This document shows positions 33,800-45,922 of a stretch of 64,000 bases of DNA, one piece after another (the first letter of the stretch is position 1; the number at the start of each line of letters is the position of its first letter). The notes below the pieces were generated by a model. It made no database searches. It saw only the letters and a program-made list of their open reading frames with translations, and had not been told where the DNA came from. The stretch spans positions 55,999,378 to 56,063,377 of the forward strand of contig NC_057926.1 of the NCBI RefSeq assembly GCF_018873765.1. Reading direction: 5' to 3'. Made by a program: the position numbers and the translations under genes. The stretch comes from Telopea speciosissima. Taxonomy: Eukaryota > Streptophyta > Magnoliopsida > Proteales > Proteaceae.

Positions 33800-34280
33800 A
33801 ATTAAATATTCTATCTCTTGCATCAGATTCTGGGTCTATAATGCATTCTAAAACTCGATTCTCGCTTCAGAATGCATTCTTCTAGAATATAGAGTCTACA
33901 CATCAAATCTGTTCTAAAAAAAGAATACATACCAAACACCACCTATATAAGAGAAGGCAATACCTGAGATCAGGGGCTATATATGGGATTTGCCATTAGT
34001 CTCATGTTTAAAGGATCATGGCACACCTTTGAATGGATCCTTTCTAAGAGATTTACTAGGGCAAAAGTCTTACAAGTTGAGGTATAGCTGCAGTACAGGG
34101 TTATGTATCATGATCCATTGCCATACCCATTTCGAATTGAATGCAACAAGTACATTCATTGAAACAACAGATGAGCATAGACTAGAAGGTTTCCCTACTC
34201 TTGGGTTGCCCCTTCCTAATCCAGATGATCATAGTTAGATTTTAGTTTTTAGATTTTGAAAAGCTCCACATGCATTTCTG
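33800..34280. repeat. GST 3' flank, source copy of the downstream duplication
   Basis: Landmarks TGGGTCTATAATGCATT, ATACCAAACACCACCTAT and GAATGGATCCTTTC are repeated in the same order at 34670-34970. The pair is a tandem segmental copy of GST exon 2 plus its downstream DNA. Confidence 0.8.
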
Positions 34281-34289
34281 GGGGGGTTT

Positions 34290-34395
34290 CGTGCAGGTTT
34301 GGGCTTGGGCTTTTCATCCTGTGGCTGGGCCAGGGTTGAGAATTTCAGGCCTTACGTAAGGCCGGGTCGGGTTGGGCTAAAGCCTTGGTGGTAAA
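34290..34395. mobile_element. Scrap of the GGCCC-rich hAT-like MITE family
   Basis: GGTTTGGGCTTGGGC, GGCTGGGCCAGGGTTGAGA and GGCCGGGTCGGGTTGGGC words, like 60084-60904. It has no termini. Confidence 0.5.
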
Positions 34396-34454
34396 GAAAA
34401 TGACATCATCCCACTGCCAACATGTCTCTTCATTCAACCTAGCAATAGTCTTCC

Positions 34455-34970
34455 TCAGATGATGTCATGGGTGTAGTGTTTGATTGGTGTATGGCAAGCA
34501 TGCTGGGCCCAAGGAGAAAGAACAAGAGAAAGCTGTAGAATCTGCACTAGAGACACTGAGAATTCTGGAGCAGCAGGTTAAAGGGCAGAAATTCTTAATT
34601 TGGAGGAAACAGGATTGGGCTTCTAGAATTCTGGCTGTGTTTGGTAACAAACTATTCTCGGATTAGATTTTGGGTCTATAATGCATTAATCCAATTCTCT
34701 TTATTTTCTAGCTTCAGAATGAGTTCTAGTCACAGAATCTATTCTAAGAGTGCATACCAAACACAATCTATTTAACAGAAGGCAATATTTGAGATCAGGA
34801 GCTAGCTATGGGATTTCCAATGAGTCTCATGTTTAGAGGATCATGGAACACCACTGAATGGATCCTTTTTCAGAGATTAACTAGGGTAAAAGTCTTATAG
34901 TTGAGGTAGTACAGCTGCAGTTAGATCATAGTTGGATTTTAGTTTTTGATATTGAAAAGATCCACATTTC
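34455..34970 (+). pseudogene. Truncated tau GST exon 2 copy with 3' flank
   Basis: 34460-34640 matches the start of GST exon 2 (GTATGGCAAGCATG, GAGAAAGCTGTAGA, GAGACACTGA), with small indels that break the frame and the second half of the exon missing. The copied 3' flank follows directly. There is no exon 1 and no promoter, so it cannot make an enzyme. Confidence 0.85.
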
Positions 34971-34999
34971 TGGGTTTCATCTAATTTATTTGGTTAAAT

Positions 35000-35126
35000 T
35001 GCGCTATTTTAACCTGTTGATTGCGAGTTCAAAACTTGAAACAGCCTCACCTGCAAAGCAAGGGGTAACGTTGAGTACATTTGCCCCTCCCAAACCTTGC
35101 AGTAGTGGGAGCCTCATGCACTGGAA
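35000..35126 (+). mobile_element. Au-like SINE
   Basis: An RNA polymerase III B-box-like GCGAGTTCAAAACTTG is followed by AAACAGCCTC, GCAAAGCAAGGGGTAA, GTACATTTGCCCCTCC and TGCAGTAGTGGGAGCC, ending CATGCACTGG. This order is characteristic of the Au SINE family of flowering plants. It is diverged, and no target duplication is clear. Confidence 0.65.
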
Positions 35127-35836
35127 CGCTCATCTAACTTCTTTGGTTGTGGATATTCATGGGTTTCGTATAACCAAGAGATCTTTTCTAGAGGTATATC
35201 CCCTAGTTCAGATTCTTTGTACCACTTCTTCTGTGGGTTTGGCTCGCATACACTCTTTGCCTAACACCGACCTTATTTATTGACATAAAAGCCTTTATCT
35301 TGCACAAGTATTAAGCAAGAAGCATACATAACGATTTGGATGCAGATGGTGTCTATAGGGTATAGGGGAATAATGACGGATATTATCGATCATTCATAAA
35401 TAGGGAGCAGACATTGAAAGTCATTGATGGCTATATTTTACTTCACCATACGGTGAAGGTAAAGCCATGCCAAGCAATCCAAACTTGTTGACGGCATCAA
35501 TGCGATAAAAAAAATTAACTACTCAAGCTGGTTAAGAGGGGGAATCATCAGTATTAGCACTAGGTGAGGAGACAATTGAGATTTAAAAACTCAAAGGATT
35601 CCATTGCAAGTCAACCACAAAGTACTCATCAACAAACAAAGTGACTGCTTCTCAATAAAGATTTAAAAACTCAAAATCAGGGGTACGGTATAGGATCTTT
35701 ATCCTCTCAAGTGCGGTGCACTGTCCAGTGCACCTTAAAATGCATCTGATGGTGGACAGTGCACCTATTCACCTTTAAAATCCAAGAACATGTTCTTGGC
35801 CACCGCCAGATGAACTTTTGCTGGGAACCATGAATT
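35127..35836. other. Intergenic, no gene seen
   Basis: 35690-35770 contains a small hairpin-like pair (GTGCACTGTCCAGTGCACC and GGACAGTGCACC). Nothing else is recognisable between the SINE and the LINE. Confidence 0.5.
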
Positions 35837-37330
35837 GTTTTTTTTTTTGGATAAGTAAATTATATTTAAAAAGAAAAAAATAAATATACAAAAAAATAAG
35901 AAGCCACCTAGAACCTCTTTAAAATATGCTTAAAGAGGGAAATGTGAGGCCACTAACAAAAATGGGACAAGCCCCGTATCAACCAAAGTGTCAAAAACAA
36001 GGAAGTTACAACCGATAGTAGATACAGAAATCAACATCCCCCTTAACCGATTTACAAAGTTTCTCTGGGAAGTCAACCGGTTGGAGAATAGTCTCCATAT
36101 CACCCGTAGGTAAGGAGACAATGTAATATGCTGGTTGATTCACCTCCCTCCACACATGCTTATATTCCACCAAAGAAAGAGAGGCACTCAAATGGTGGAT
36201 TTTGCTCTTCAACCACTGTAATGCCCAAGGACCTTTAATCTTTCCATTTAGCAAGTCCACAGCCAATTTGGAATCTGACCGAATGGACACGTCATAGAAA
36301 TCTTTTTCAATACATAAAGTCATACCCCGGAAGATAGCGTACAACTCCATAGAAAGGACTGATCTATCTACACCCACACCTGCAAAAGCAATAATGGGGA
36401 GACCTATAGCATCACGAATCAACCCTCCATAAGTTGCCTTTTCTTAGGATAGAGAACCATCACAATGCAAAACAAACATAGACTGAGGAGGTTGAAACCA
36501 TGAACATGCCTTCGGAACAGTAGGAATCCAATGCACATTAATTCCCCAACTATCAACAAGAAACGGATTTCTAAGGGTGTAAGTCCCTGTAAGAGAAATG
36601 GAGGCACACCTAGAAAGCACATCTTTTGTAATTGCAGCAACAACTTAGGGTCTTGTTCTTGTCTTATTACGGAACAATCTAAAATTCCTCTCTTGCCACA
36701 CATTCTGAATAGTAGAACAAAAAGCCAGCTTACCAACTTTTTGAATGGGGTCATCTCCACTAAACTCATATCTAATCCAAACAGCTTCATCTTCCATATT
36801 CTGAACTTGTCTTCTACTTTGGGTACAAGAAGAGAGAATATCCCCCCATATTTTTTAAGTGAAAGAACAATCAAAGAAAATATGGTTCCGACTCTCCAAA
36901 CCAGCCCAACAAAAAACACAATTAGGATTAATCCCCATCTGTCATCTAATAAGATGGTCCTTGGTTGGCATAGCATCCACAATGTATCTCCAAGTGGTAA
37001 AAGACTATCTTAGAATATTTTCAGAAAACCAAACCACAGCAGACCACTCCACTTTTCTTTATTCCGAATAAGATCCCAGGCTGATTTAGTAGTAAACAGC
37101 CCAGTAGAATTGACATTCTATACCACCATATTGGATTTAGAATGATGAAGTTTCTTTATATCGGGTAACTCCCTCCACATATCATGCAAAACAATAGATC
37201 TAGAGGGTCTAGGATGCCATTGACCATCTTGTAGAATTTCTTTAACTAAGGATAGGTTGAAAAGTACTCCCATTGGATGCCACCTATCCAGCCATAATCT
37301 TGTAGATAGACCATTCCCAATAATGGGTCG
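35837..37330 (-). mobile_element. 5'-truncated LINE (L1-type), 3' third only
   Basis: Read on the minus strand: near 37330 a GNGLSTRLWLDRWHPMG-like segment; then the zinc-binding region after the reverse transcriptase (TKSAWDLI, about 37050, and the region to 36600); then an RNase H domain at 36422-36006 (ELYAIFRGMTLCIEKDFYDV, SIRSDSKLAVDLLNG). It ends in a poly(A) tail (plus-strand T run at 35838-35848). The reverse transcriptase and everything upstream are absent, as usual for target-primed insertions. Frameshifts and stops are present, so it is dead. Confidence 0.85.
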
Positions 37331-38220
37331 ATTTAGCCGATTTCAATCTGATTTTTATTAATTATGCCAACCATTTTAGGAATAAACTATGATTTTCAGA
37401 ACTTAATATATTAGCATCAAGTGTAAACCTAATTAGCAACTTAGAGCTTGGGGCAAAAGTTTGAAGAGAATGATTTGAAATCGAGGTTGTTTGAAATCGA
37501 GGTTGTTGCCATGGGCCAAACTCGACAGCTTCTAGCTTGCACTCTCCCATTAAAGAATCCAAAATTTCATCCTTTTTTTTTATTAATAATTTAATTATAA
37601 ATTTGGTTTGTATTGGTTAAAAACAAGACTAATTAAATAATGACAGAAAAAAAAACCTTTCTATTTACATCTAACATTTTTCTTGGATTAGTCTCAAACT
37701 TTTTATATTGTTTATGCTAAAAATAGAAATTTAAATAAAATTTATAACATCTACTTATTGATATTTCTCAATTAATGTTATTTATGATTTTGTAGTATAG
37801 ATTATATAAAATTAGGTACATATGTCATAGATAATCAAATCGTATATCAATTAGATTGAATATAGAGGTCATCCATATTTTTTTATATAATATATTATAT
37901 ATGAAGACAATAAGTGATATAATACATTTTATTATAATGTTATTTTATATAAAATTGATAATGTTCTTCCCAACCCATTCCAGCCCATGCATTTCTTTCC
38001 CCTTCCCCATGATCAGGGCCAATCATGGTCAGCCCGGCCCAACCCTGAGAGTGGGTCAGGAATGGATTTTTCTGACCCTGAATTAGGGTTGGGTCAGGCC
38101 TGGACCCAGCTAAGGGGACTTAGGGTTGGGCTAGGGTTTTATAAAGCCCGACCCAACCCGACCCTGTTGCAGCCCTAGTTTTAACTCACGGTATTTATAG
38201 ACTACATGTTGACCAATACC
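37331..38220. other. AT-rich spacer with a GGCCC-type MITE at about 37975-38178
   Basis: 37600-37970 is very AT-rich and noncoding. 37975-38178 carries CAGCCCGGCCCAACCCTGAG and CCGACCCAACCCGACCC words and ends CAGCCCTAG, the right-end style of the family at 61354-61903. I see no left terminus. Confidence 0.5.
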
Positions 38221-39172
38221 GATACCGATACATATCGGGCATATCAAATCGGCCAAATTCTAGTGAAAAAAAAAACCATTTTCTGATAATAAAATTTTTT
38301 CATTTTTTATTACATCGATATTTATCTATCACTGATTCACCGATACAGATAATGTTCTGAGGCTGGGAGTCAAAGTTTTCTATGTTTGTAATTAAATTTC
38401 CAGCGGCAGATGAGATGGAGAGAAGACAAGACCCTCGAGAATCTATTCTTGATGCAAGGTAAAATTTCTCTGAAATTTTGTTTAAACATATATTTCTTTG
38501 ACCAGCTTTGCAGTTGAAGAGAAGAGAAATCATGATTTACAGATTACATATTTTCTTGATTCATGCTTAGAATTAAAAGGGTTTCCAAATTCAGAGAATC
38601 TGAAAGTGGGTGCAGAATCTGAAAGTGGGTGATGACTCCTCCTTCCATATTCATAGTTTACGAGGATGAGGGCTCTCCATTCTCCAATAATTTCTTTTGA
38701 TGGAGACTGAACAGCCTTTCTCGCCGCACACCACCTTACCAAATGTCCAATCTCAAACCCAATTGCCCTAATTACTTCCTTTTTTCCAAACTTTCTGTAC
38801 TAAGAAGTGAGAACAGGACAAGATCTGCCCGCCCATTCTTTATGCTTCTAGTTCGTCGTGGTGTGCAGAAATGGTGAATCCACCTCATGTCACCCTTAAA
38901 AAAAAAAATTCTTTTTTTGGGGGGACCAAATTGTCTCTGGCCTCAGAATCTAACCGCCATGGCAAAAAGTTATTTTCTTTCAGTTTGTCGCAGAAGAAAT
39001 TCATCACGAGGAAGCAGAACCGGAAGCAAATGCAAAAAAAGCGTCAACTGTTTGCTCAGTTCTTTAATGTCTTAAAGACCTATTTGCTCAGTTCTTTAAT
39101 GTCAATTCGTCACTAACTTTATTCGGTGTTTGTGTGGGTGAGTGTGAGGCTTTGAGCAAGGAGAAGAGAGAG
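38221..39172. other. Upstream region of the complete MATE gene
   Basis: There is no gene here. 38225-38260 has CCGATACCGATAC-type repeats like those near 61300 and 61950. The direct pair GCAGAATCTGAAAGTGGGTG lies near 38611, and a duplicated TTTGCTCAGTTCTTTAATGT pair lies at 39050-39105. The first ATG that opens the MATE frame is 39173. Confidence 0.5.
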
Positions 39173-42100
39173 ATGGAGAGAGAAGAGCAAAAGCAAGGTC
39201 TTCAATCCCCTCTAATTAATCAGGTATCTGATGGAGATGAAGTTGGGTTAGATAATGGAAGCTTGAGAACAGAGATTGTTGAGGAAGTGAAGAAACAGTT
39301 GTGGTTAGCAGGGCCTTTGGTATTAGTGAATCTCTTACAGTTTTGTTTACAGATGATATCAGTCATGTTTGTTGGTCATCTTGGGGAGTTAGCTCTCTCA
39401 GGTGCTTCCATGGCCACTTCTTTCGCATCCGTCACTGGTTTCAGCTTATTGGTACCATCCTCTGCTATTCTCTCGTATTTAGCTTGCATCCACTTTTTAG
39501 TTTCATTGCTTAATTTCTTCTTCTTCTTCTTTATGTTCTGTAGTTAGGTTGCAATTGCAAAGGAGATACATTTCTGCACATATGCTTTTGACTTGTGAAA
39601 AACTTTCTTGTTTGACTTAATGGTTTATGGTTATATGTTCTTCCTTCTCATTAAATTGAAAAATCTTAAAGTTACAGAATTTAGTAGGTAATTTATCTGT
39701 TAAAACTTGAAAGGCAACTCTTGATTAGAAGTTGCTTTGAGATAGAAAGAGAGAGCATCCATCTAAATGCAGTGATCCCTTGAATGCTTAAAGAGGGAAG
39801 AACAACCTTAGGCAGCATAAAAGCATAGGTGATGCAGATTCATCACCAAATAGGGCTTGTTTCATTGGGAATAAGTCTAGGGTTGGGTTACATACATATT
39901 GGGCCTTTGATCCCATGGGTTTCTAATGTAATAGGCCACTTTTATAGGCCTAAAATATGGGTAAATAGTTGCATACGGGATTAGCTCCCATACTTGGTTT
40001 TATTTTATACTTAGCTTTTTATTTGGTGTTTTAAATTGAACCGGTTCAACCAATGGATCAATTTAAGTGATTTTATTAGTTTTTCTTTTAGTTGTTTAGT
40101 TGGGCTGGATTAAGACTTTATTTTGAGTCTATTTCAGTTTCCTAGTCAGTTTAAGTTAGCTAATAGATTACGGATAGGATTAGGCCTTTCCTTTTTAGTG
40201 TCTAAGTCTATTTTTGAGTCTTCTATATAAGTTTGTAAGGGAGGCCAGCATTGGATACGAATTTGATTAATAAAACTCAGCTTTATGCTTGCTGTCTTTG
40301 TTGCTGCTATTCTCTCCTACGAGATCCAATCTTGTGAGTCATATCAAGACCCCCCCCCTTGTGAATCATATCAAGGATTGAAGGATTGGAATCCCCAGTG
40401 ACTCCTTGCATCTTGTAGATCGGGAGGTCTTCTCTTAGCCCTTCTTCAATCTGCTACTGTTGGAGATCAGTGTTATTCAAGTAAGTAGTTTATTTAATTC
40501 TGCAATTACTTTCTTCTGCTAGTCCTCCAACCCTAGCCTTCACAATCTGCACAGCATTCCCTTCATTAGACCACACCCAAACCCCCCTCCATCCATCAAA
40601 CACTAGCCTCCATTAAACCTGCAACTTCCCCCATTCGATCCATAGCTTGAAATTCAAGCAACCACCGTCCAGCCATCAGATCTGTCCCAAACTTTCAGCA
40701 GACATCTCTCCCTCTCCCTCCTACACTCGATCCAACTTTGAACCCAATCTGACCATCTAAACCCTAATTCCCCTCATCTCCCACAAAACCCAAAAACCCT
40801 AAAGACATTCTAAATTCTGCCCATACCTAGAACCTAAAATAAAAACCCAAACCCTAACCCTAGATTTGCAGAATTTCTAAACCTATCCAAATCCTATTTT
40901 CTTTATACCATAATAATCCCCTAAACCTGCATACTAAAACCATATACAATCCTTACCCAATTTCCTAAACCTAACCCTAGTTTTACCCTAAACAGCCCCA
41001 AATCTGCCTAATTAGCAAACAGTTCCGGAACTCTGATCTTACCTGGCTCCTATTAGGCCTTGCCTATATAGGACTACATTAAATCAGCTAACATCCAATA
41101 TTGTAAACCCAGATCTAAACAATTGAGAATGCCACTGACTAGAACTCCCACCAAAAGTGGAGAGGATATTGAAATCTGAATCTTTAGAGGGATGGGGAAG
41201 TGAAAATTTCTTTTCTTTTCTTTCCCTCCCCCCCCCTTTTTTTTTTTTTGGGGGGGGGGGGGGGCGGGGGAGGGATCATGTGAGTTAGATTCTGAGATGC
41301 AGTAGAATAAATCACGAGCAGGGAATTGACATGCTACGGCGTGGGATGGAATCTCCCAACACCCAGCCAATGGAAGCTCAGGAGAGGGCACCGCACGGTT
41401 CATATATAGGGGGACCCACATGCCAGGGAGAAGAAGAGAGTGTGAGAGGACGCTGATACCAGCAGTGTGGCCATCATTTTCCGAGGAATTATTTATGTCC
41501 TCAACATTTTACATTCACCAGCACTGCTGTTTCAACCACCCATCTGTTTACAAACATTCATAAAAACTCAAGACTGAACTGCACAGTTCTTGCTACCCTC
41601 CTCTGCAACTGACAACCAGCTTATCATACTTGCCTTTGCCATAGGACTAATGGACATTGTTGAACCAATAGTCAGTATTTCTAAAGAGACCTCTTTAAAT
41701 GCAATGTGCTTCTGTGTATTTGATAGATCAATCTTCTTAACCAATGGTTATTCGTTTAATCATCTTACTTTTTCATCTTTGGCATTGACTAGAGGGGAAT
41801 GGGAAGTGCAATAGAGACCTTATGTGGCCAGTCTTATGGAGCAAAACAGTACCATCAGCTTGGCATACATATGCAGAGGGCCATGTTTGTTCTTTTACTT
41901 GTTAGTATTCCACTCACTTTCATCTGGGCTTACACTGGCGAAATACTTACCGCCCTGAGGCAAGATCCAGAGATATCAGCAGAGGCAGGACTCTATGCTC
42001 GTTACATGATTCCCAGCATTTTCGCCTATGGCATTCTTCAATGTCAAGTCAGATTTCTGCAATCACAAAATAATGTTGTCCCAATGATGATAAGCTCTGG

Positions 42101-43914
42101 AATTACAACTCTACTTCACATCCTTGTTTGTTGGGTTCTAGTGTTCAAATCTGGCCTTGGTAATAAAGGTGCTGCTTTGGCAAATGCCATCTCTTACTGG
42201 ATCAATGTGGTGTTGTTGGTAATTTATATCAAGTTCTCTCCTGCCTGCAAGAAGACTTGGACTGGTTTTTCAAAGGAGGCACTACATGGTATTATCAACT
42301 TTTTAGGGCTTGCAATTCCTTCAGCAGGAATGATCTGGTATCTTCTATCTTGAAATCAGCTCTGTGATAATTTCACATTACATTTCATGTATATGTCTAA
42401 GCTTTTAAAACTTTTACAATATTCGTTTGTAATGTTTATAGTCTTATCACTTTGCACAGCTTAGAAATCTGGTCATTTGAGATGGTTGTTCTCCTATCTG
42501 GTCTTCTTCCTAATCCAAGGCTAGAAACTTCAGTCTTGTCAATCAGGTCAGCATCAGATCCATATGTTGCCTATGCACATCAAATTTCTTGCCACTACTT
42601 ATATGATTTCTCATATGAGTTGATAAGTTAACCATGAATACTAACAAATCATCCTCATCACAGCCTTAACACATGTGCATTATTCTATATGATCCCCCTG
42701 GGACTTAGCGGAGCAACAAGGTAAGAAAACTAGATTAATAAGGTAGTAGACTTTTCCTCATTTCTAATGGTTACTAAAATTTTACAATAATCTTTCTTCT
42801 TTCCTTCTTTTCCACTCATAGCACTAGAGTTTCAAATGAATTGGGTGCCGGGCACTCAAAAGCTGCATGCTTAGCCGTATGTGTTTCCATCCTCATGGTC
42901 ATTATTGAAGGTATTTCAGTAGGCACTATCATGTTCTTGATTCGTAGATGGTGGGGTTACTGTTACAGCAGTGAAGAAGAAGTAGTGGATTATGTAGCAA
43001 CAATTATGCCACTGCTTGCTACAGCCTACTTATTTGATGGTATCCAGTCTGTACTTTCAGGTATATCCTACTTTCAGAGCAGACTCTAATTAACCATAGG
43101 AGGGTTTTTGGACTTCTTTTCTCTTCATTCTTTTTTGTTTTTCCCTTTTGACACCTCTTCATTCATTTACTACACCACTTTGCCAGATGAATTATGTAAA
43201 ATTAAAATAGGTTTTTTTGTTCTTACTACACTAAATTCTTCATGGATTTTAGTAACTAATCAGTAGGCACCTTCTCTATATCCATGTATAGGAGCGGCTA
43301 GAGGATGTGGTTGGCAAAAGATTGGTGCTTTTGTCAATTTGGGAGCTTATTATCTTGTGGGCTTTCCTTCAGCAATTTTATTTGCATTCATCTTCCATGT
43401 TGGAGGAAAGGTAGGTATTCCTTTACTCTTACATCATGAAAGGCTCTGTTTGGTTGCAAGGGAAGTGGGAAAATGGAAGTGAAGGGAAATATTTGCATTT
43501 CCTGTGAAATATTTTTCATTTCTTAGAGAAATATTTGCATTTTCCTTGCGACCAAACATCAAAAGTGATTCTTTCTGTAAAATATATTTCACTTTTTTGG
43601 TATATATTTGCATTTCCCTTGCAATTTTTTTGCTCCTGTATATTCATATGAAAATCATATTGAAAATGTGGAACATAGGGACTCTGGTTCGGGATTATGT
43701 GCGGACTTTTTGTACAGATGTTATTGCTTCTAATCGTTACTTTACGCACTAATTGGCAGCAAGAAGTAAAGTTTTTCTGCCTCAGTGCTTTAAATATTTC
43801 TACATGTACTTCAGCTTTTATTAGTTAGTCTCACTTTCTTGCTCTTCCTTGTAGGCAAGAAAGGCTACTGAAAGAGTCTACAACTCCATCATCCCTACAA
43901 ATTCAGTATCATGA
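39173..43914 (+). CDS. MATE efflux carrier (DTX type), complete, eight exons
   Basis: Membrane antiporter that exports metabolites or xenobiotics using the proton gradient. Exons are 39173-39451, 41793-42337, 42460-42546, 42664-42720, 42822-43060, 43292-43410, 43679-43765 and 43855-43914, which sum to 490 codons plus stop, the family's usual size. All junctions are GT-AG and in phase. The acidic N-terminus (MEREEQKQGLQSPLI) precedes WLAGPLVLVNLLQFCLQMIS and VMFVGHLGELALSGASMATS, the first MATE motif. Exon 2 gives ETLCGQSYGAKQYHQLGIHM. Exon 5 gives [13 protein letters not shown]. Twelve helices are expected. The start at 39173 is chosen because codons upstream in this frame have no ATG. Exon 2 begins with AGG (Arg) where the family has Met or Leu before GM-S-A. 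The 2.3-kb first intron holds old inserted DNA. The last six exons match the gene at 1-1316 in length. Confidence 0.92.
39780..41480. mobile_element. LTR-derived fossil and low-complexity DNA in MATE intron 1
   Basis: From about 39829 (TGATGCAGATTC) the sequence has the look of a retrotransposon LTR: a TATA-like CTATATAAGTTTG at 40224, a polyadenylation-like AATAAAAC at 40270, and TC-rich downstream DNA. The stretch to about 41000 looks like leader sequence. No coding parts are visible, so it is a broken remnant, probably gypsy-like. Homopolymer runs (C, T, then G) at 41227-41266 follow. Boundaries are uncertain. Confidence 0.4.
43443..43556. mobile_element. Small MITE in MATE intron 6
   Basis: GGCTCTGTTTGGTTGCAAGG at the left and CCTTGCGACCAAAC at the right form inverted ends like those of 6413-6782. 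It lies within the intron between exons 6 and 7, clear of the splice sites. Confidence 0.6.
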
Positions 43915-45080
43915 AGCTAACTTAAACAAATGTATGGCAAAGGTGGTCGAGTTTAGATTCATAGCACGGTCTTGATGCCAAAGAAGGCATCAGATTAAAT
44001 GTAACTTCAGGATTCAAGTGTATATGTCTGCTTAAGTACCCAGATTTTCTGCTATTGTATGTTACCTTAATTTTTTTGGCTTATCATTTTCCATGACATG
44101 TAAATTGGGAATTAATGATTTGTATTCTTCTTTCTCAATGTGGAAAGTAATACAGAGACTGAAAAAAGACATCACCCAAAACTCCGTAAACTTATTATCA
44201 AGTCCTTTTCTACGGAACCAATATGGAATCGGCCCCCATATGGCTGATATGAGATTGGAACATTTGGTGGGATGACCTGAAGAGTTCTGTATTTTGGGGG
44301 AAGAGAGTGAAAGAGATAGATTGGTTGATTGACAGAAGACAGTGGTACACAGAGAAGAGAAACTATTTCTTTGATCAGTTTAATACATTTTGTCAAGTGC
44401 CAATCCCTGTAATTATTGTGTTGAGACCTCTATATGGTATGTTCCATAAACTGCTCAGTACTGGATTTTCTGGTTCTTTGAACTTTGGAAGTTACTTTGC
44501 TTACGGATGTTACATTAGAACAACAGGGGTTATTTTTTATTATTAGCTATCATTCACTGGTATTAAGACTTGGTTTCTTGTGAACCTATCATTTATCAGT
44601 GGCTTGTTAAGGGACTTCCAATTTTGGGGATAAATTCTTGCTTTAGGGATTATCTTTTGCTGGGAATAGAAAATTTTCATCTGATTTTTTTAAGTTAAAT
44701 TAATCTAACAAGGTAATTAGGGGATTAGGATGAACTACTTATCTAAATTCTTATTATAATAACTTCTTGTCAATATATTTATCTATAGTACTGCTAAGCT
44801 ATTCAGTGATCAATATTATGACTCCCTTGTATGCCCTACTGTTTGTACTTTGAACACCACCTATATTACACAATCACATGGTTTGGCAAACCAAAGCATT
44901 CGTCTTCAACAGAGAATTTGCTTCCACACATTATCTACCTAAATCATTTACTGTTATCATGTTAAATCTTCCATTTGAGATTGTTTAAAATTTTCCATTA
45001 GTAAATACCTTTATTGTCCTGATCCTTTGGTAGTATAAGACTGACCATTGCCATCAAATTCATATATTTCCTTTCCACCG
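43915..45080. other. Intergenic between the MATE gene and its pseudogene
   Basis: Noncoding AT-rich DNA that includes the 3' region of the MATE gene. No motif stands out. Confidence 0.5.
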
Positions 45081-45221
45081 GTGTCGTGCCTCGGCCTGTA
45101 CCTGTGGTCTTGTGCCCAGGAAATGATCGGCACACCCCTGGTTCTTTCTGCCTTTCCAAGGGGTGCGCTGATCTTTTGCACGCGGTTGTGTCTGGCGTAG
45201 GTACACGCCGAGGCACAGCAC
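45081..45221. mobile_element. 141-bp near-palindromic foldback MITE
   Basis: Outer arms GTGTCGTGCCTCGGCCTGTA (45081) and its inverse TACACGCCGAGGCACAGCAC (45202-45221) pair. Inner arms also pair (GATCGGCACACCCCTGG with CCAAGGGGTGCGCTGATC), so nearly the whole element folds into one hairpin. It is strikingly more GC-rich than its surroundings. Confidence 0.7.
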
Positions 45222-45922
45222 TAGTTAGCGTTCCTTTTCCCAAAGTTTATATATGGCTAGCTGCCCATAAACATTGAACTCGAATAAGTCCATGGATTTC
45301 TTTCTAGGAATGGCCTGTCAATTCACATGGAGAAAGAAAATATTATTCTTCAATGGATGAGCTAGAGTGGTTTCAAAGGTTTTGAGATCTTTCTTTTTCT
45401 TTTTCTTTTTTGTTGAAGAACCAATTTATTCAGAAAAGTGAGATCCTGAGATCTGGCTGAAAATGCTCAGATAAGCAGGGATCGAAAATAGATATTAGGA
45501 ACCAAAATTAGATATCAATCCTCTAACAACCGCAACACGTGCCCACTCCCTGTTATTTGTTACATGTTGAAATGAACTCATTCACTAAATGATCCAGTCC
45601 AAAAATTGGAATACCATCCAATTTCAATGCTGACTCATTAGTTTATAGATGTATCATAAATCCCAAATATGATCAACTTACAAATTTCAGATTACATTAC
45701 AAAGCATAAGTAGTTCCACCATCATAGGTTCACAGATTTCAGATTACATTGCAAGTGTTATTGTGGACCAACAGGGACATGGTTCAATCAGACTACATTC
45801 CTGTTATGGCTTTGAAGCATTTTTGGGCAATAATCTTGCATTTTCATTGCAAGATTTCACTAATTTCTTCCCCTACCACCCCAAAATCATTACTCATTAA
45901 CTTCTATTTTGTCACCTCCTAG
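45222..45922. other. Spacer before the MATE pseudogene, no gene seen
   Basis: AT-rich, with a pyrimidine run at 45390-45410. I could not find MATE exons 1-4 here. Confidence 0.5.

Noticed and set aside
35005-35050. Possible tRNA gene
   Set aside because: Only a B-box-like segment is present, without the cloverleaf, and the context matches a SINE.
36531-37013. 160-codon plus-strand frame
   Set aside because: It is antisense to the LINE zinc-binding region on the minus strand.
41227-41266. C/T/G homopolymer run as a G-quadruplex regulator of MATE
   Set aside because: It sits deep in an intron beside decayed inserted DNA, and homopolymer length is unreliable in assemblies.
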